Positions 5,676-6,844 of a DNA stretch of 6,844 bases are shown piece after piece; positions within the stretch are counted from its first letter, which is position 1, and each line of letters opens with the position of its first letter. A program made the translations under genes and the position numbers. The notes below the pieces were generated by a model. It saw nothing but the letters and a program-made list of their open reading frames with translations. It had not been told where the DNA came from and made no database searches. Source of the DNA: Paracoccaceae bacterium (GTDB taxonomy: Bacteria > Pseudomonadota > Alphaproteobacteria > Rhodobacterales > Rhodobacteraceae); assembly GCA_007121055.1 (NCBI GenBank), contig SKMM01000077.1:1-6844 (forward strand), read 5' to 3'.

Positions 5676-6523
5676 CAGCCCTTGGCGACCTTGAGATCGC
5701 CGTACATGCCCCATTCCGACCAGGATCCGTCATAGACGGCGTGGTGGCGATGCCCCAGCCGTTCCAGCGCCAGATCGATGATGCAGGCCGTCACCCCCGA
5801 CCCGCAGGTCGAGATCACGGGCTTGTCCATGTCCACCCCCGCGGCGTCGAAGGCCGCGCGCAGGCCGGCTGCGTCCTTCATCGTGCCGTCGGCGTTCAGG
5901 AGCGTGCGGTAATGCAGGTTCTTCGATCCGGGGATGTGGCCGGCGCGCAGGCCCGGCCGCGGTTCGGGCGCCTCGCCGCGGAAGCGTTCGGGGCTGCGGG
6001 CGTCGAGGATCTCGTGGTCGCCCAGCTTGGCTGCCGCCGCCACCTGGGTGACGTCGCGCACGAGGCCGGCCTGGCGGCTGACGGTGATGTGGCGGTCGCG
6101 CAGCATCGGCGGCAGGTCCTCGACCTCCCGCCCCTCGGCCAGCCATTTCGGCAGGCCGCCGTTCAGCACCGCCACGTCGGTCTTGCCCATCAGCCGGAAC
6201 GTCCACCACACGCGGGCGGCCGAGAACAGCCCCGCGCCGTCATAGACCACCACCTGATGGCCGTCGCCCACGCCCATGGCGCGCATCCGGCTGACGAACT
6301 TCTCGGGCGGCGGGGCCATGTGCGGCAGGGCCGAGCGGCTGTCGGCGATCTCGTCGATGTCGAAGAAGCGCGCGCCTGGGATGTGGGCGGCTTCGTATTC
6401 GGCGCGCGCATCCCGGCCCTCGTCGGGCAGGTAGTATGACGCGTCGATGATCCGCAGGTCCGGGTCGGCCAGATGCGCGGCCAGCCAGTCGGTGGACACA
6501 AGCGTCCGGGGATCGTCGGTCAT
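5675..6523 (-). CDS. sseA: 3-mercaptopyruvate sulfurtransferase (two-domain rhodanese family)
   Basis: A 282-residue two-domain rhodanese-fold enzyme, about the size of E. coli SseA (281). It moves sulfur from 3-mercaptopyruvate to a thiol acceptor, leaving pyruvate. The inactive N-terminal rhodanese domain covers roughly 1-140, with RIIDASYYLP (24-33) and EAAHIPGARFFDID (44-57). The C-terminal domain carries EILDARSPERFRG (171-183), PRPGLRAGHIPGSKN (188-202) and the catalytic loop STCGSGVTA (238-246), with Cys240. The loop form CGSGVT indicates mercaptopyruvate rather than thiosulfate, whose enzymes usually have CRKGVT. The conserved Arg176, Arg189 and Arg193 fit substrate binding. The start ATG at 6523-6521 has a strong GGAGG 8 bases upstream, which rejects the longer reading from 6595. 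It is the first gene of an operon with the acetyltransferase and aminotransferase. Confidence 0.94.
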   Translation of the reverse strand: MTDDPRTLVSTDWLAAHLADPDLRIIDASYYLPDEGRDARAEYEAAHIPGARFFDIDEIADSRSALPHMAPPPEKFVSRMRAMGVGDGHQVVVYDGAGLFSAARVWWTFRLMGKTDVAVLNGGLPKWLAEGREVEDLPPMLRDRHITVSRQAGLVRDVTQVAAAAKLGDHEILDARSPERFRGEAPEPRPGLRAGHIPGSKNLHYRTLLNADGTMKDAAGLRAAFDAAGVDMDKPVISTCGSGVTACIIDLALERLGHRHHAVYDGSWSEWGMYGDLKVAKG

Positions 6524-6550
6524 GCAGATGGCCTCCGGCTGATTACGCCG

Positions 6551-6579
6551 GTGATAAACGCGCCCCCCGCCCGGCGCAA
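6551..6579 (-). promoter_or_regulatory. Possible promoter of the sseA operon
   Basis: On the minus strand, TTGCGC (6579-6574) is followed after exactly 17 bases by TATCAC (6556-6551). The first matches 3 of 6 bases of the -35 consensus and the second 4 of 6 of the -10. Placement, 28 bases before the sseA start codon, is reasonable and the -10 side is locally AT-richer than the flanks. The match is weak and not confirmed by any conserved site. Confidence 0.3.
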
Positions 6580-6734
6580 GGCGCGGGCAGTCCATCAGGC
6601 GCCCCGGGCGCCGGCTTCGTCGGTCCGGCCCGTTGGCGGGAACCGCTGCGACCGGAGGAGCGGGGGAAAGTGGGGCCGTCGGCTCGGGCCAGTGCGGAGC
6701 GAAGGCCGGCGACGTGGACGTCGCGGAGTAGGGT
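6580..6734. other. Apparently non-coding stretch with perfect inverted repeat at 6709-6724
   Basis: No convincing gene is seen here. The open frames on both strands lack good ribosome-binding sites joined to family-like sequence, and the longest minus-strand frame (down from 6839) has many A and T third positions, unlike the neighbouring genes. At 6709-6724 there is a perfect inverted repeat with 7-base arms (GCGACGT and ACGTCGC) separated by GG. It is a good shape for an operator palindrome or a tight hairpin. The stretch may be the leader of the sseA operon, the tail of the gene at the right edge, or hold a small RNA. Confidence 0.35.
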
Positions 6735-6758
6735 GCCCCGCCCCTTGGGGGGCAGGGC
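6735..6758 (-). terminator. Strong hairpin after the right-edge gene, probable terminator
   Basis: A 24-base structure with a 10-bp stem, one C-A mismatch and a TTGG loop (GCCCCGCCCC / GGGGGCAGGGC). It lies 22 bases after the stop codon of the likely gene ending at 6781, where a terminator is expected. A T-run is missing, which is common in high-GC genomes but lowers certainty. Confidence 0.45.
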
Positions 6759-6780
6759 CATAAGGCTGGTTGGGCGCGTG

Positions 6781-6844
6781 TCAGGCCGCCGCGGTGCGGC
6801 GCCGCGGGCGGTGGCGGCGGGACTTGGCGGCGCCGGCACCGTCC
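6781..6844 (-). CDS. C-terminal end of an unidentified protein with a basic tail (partial)
   Basis: Read on the minus strand, the last 20 visible codons end in TGA at 6783-6781. The tail contains AAKSRRHRPRRRTAAA. Nineteen of twenty codons end in G or C, like the real genes here, and a strong hairpin follows the stop. The Arg/Lys-rich end is typical of a nucleic-acid-binding tail, such as those of RNA helicases or histone-like proteins, but no domain is visible and I do not assign a family. An alternative is that this is GC-rich non-coding DNA; a plus-strand frame is also open here. Confidence 0.4.
   Translation of the reverse strand, partial: DGAGAAKSRRHRPRRRTAAA

Noticed and set aside
6543..6839. 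A 98-codon minus-strand open frame upstream of sseA
   Set aside because: There is no ribosome-binding site, third-position G/C is clearly lower than in real genes, and it crosses the two inverted repeats.
6670..6844. A plus-strand frame from GTG at 6670 open to the window end
   Set aside because: A GGAGG-like sequence lies upstream at a poor distance and the translation is Arg/Ala/Pro low complexity with no motif; the minus-strand reading has better codon use.
1..6844. CRISPR array, insertion sequence, tRNA or prophage signal
   Set aside because: No regularly spaced repeats, transposase, terminal inverted repeats, or tRNA-like fold was seen; composition is even across the genes.

Overview
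The window is very GC-rich, has coding third positions almost saturated with G or C, and carries a gene set typical of the alphaproteobacterial order Rhodobacterales (the Rhodobacter/Paracoccus/Rhodovulum type). That placement comes from protein resemblance and gene order recalled from memory, not from a search. No mobile element, tRNA, rRNA or CRISPR array is visible. The genes look like ordinary chromosomal housekeeping genes.

Layout, left to right. (1) Positions 1-2303 hold a minus-strand cluster transcribed toward the left edge. It runs from a protein-L-isoaspartate methyltransferase-family gene (pcm-like), to a TolC-type outer-membrane efflux protein joined to it by a 4-base GTGA overlap, to the N-terminus of a small protein resembling the PopZ/DUF2497 family, cut by the window edge. 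(2) Positions 2304-2408 are an intergenic gap with an AT-rich island and an 8-bp inverted repeat. (3) Positions 2409-3858 hold two divergent RNA/cofactor genes: thpR (RNA 2',3'-cyclic phosphodiesterase, minus) and ygfZ (folate-binding iron-sulfur maintenance protein, plus). (4) Positions 3859-3909 are a convergent gap with nested inverted repeats. (5) Positions 3910-6523 are a tightly coupled minus-strand operon: a 3-mercaptopyruvate sulfurtransferase (SseA type), a GNAT acetyltransferase, and an aspartate/aromatic-type PLP aminotransferase. The joints are TGATG and ATGA overlaps. (6) Positions 6524-6780 appear non-coding, with a possible promoter and two strong inverted repeats. (7) Positions 6781-6844 may be the extreme C-terminus of another minus-strand gene with a basic tail.

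How the genes may work together. The sulfurtransferase/aminotransferase pair is the most suggestive arrangement. An aspartate-family aminotransferase can convert cysteine to 3-mercaptopyruvate, which an SseA-type enzyme then desulfurates to pyruvate and sulfane sulfur, so the operon could be a short cysteine-catabolic or sulfane-sulfur route with an acetyltransferase of unknown substrate. The methyltransferase-family protein has lost the serine of the usual TISQP-type substrate motif, so its isoaspartate-repair activity is doubtful. I found no clear evidence of an entirely new system. The best leads are this operon, the altered methyltransferase, and the structured non-coding stretch upstream of sseA.
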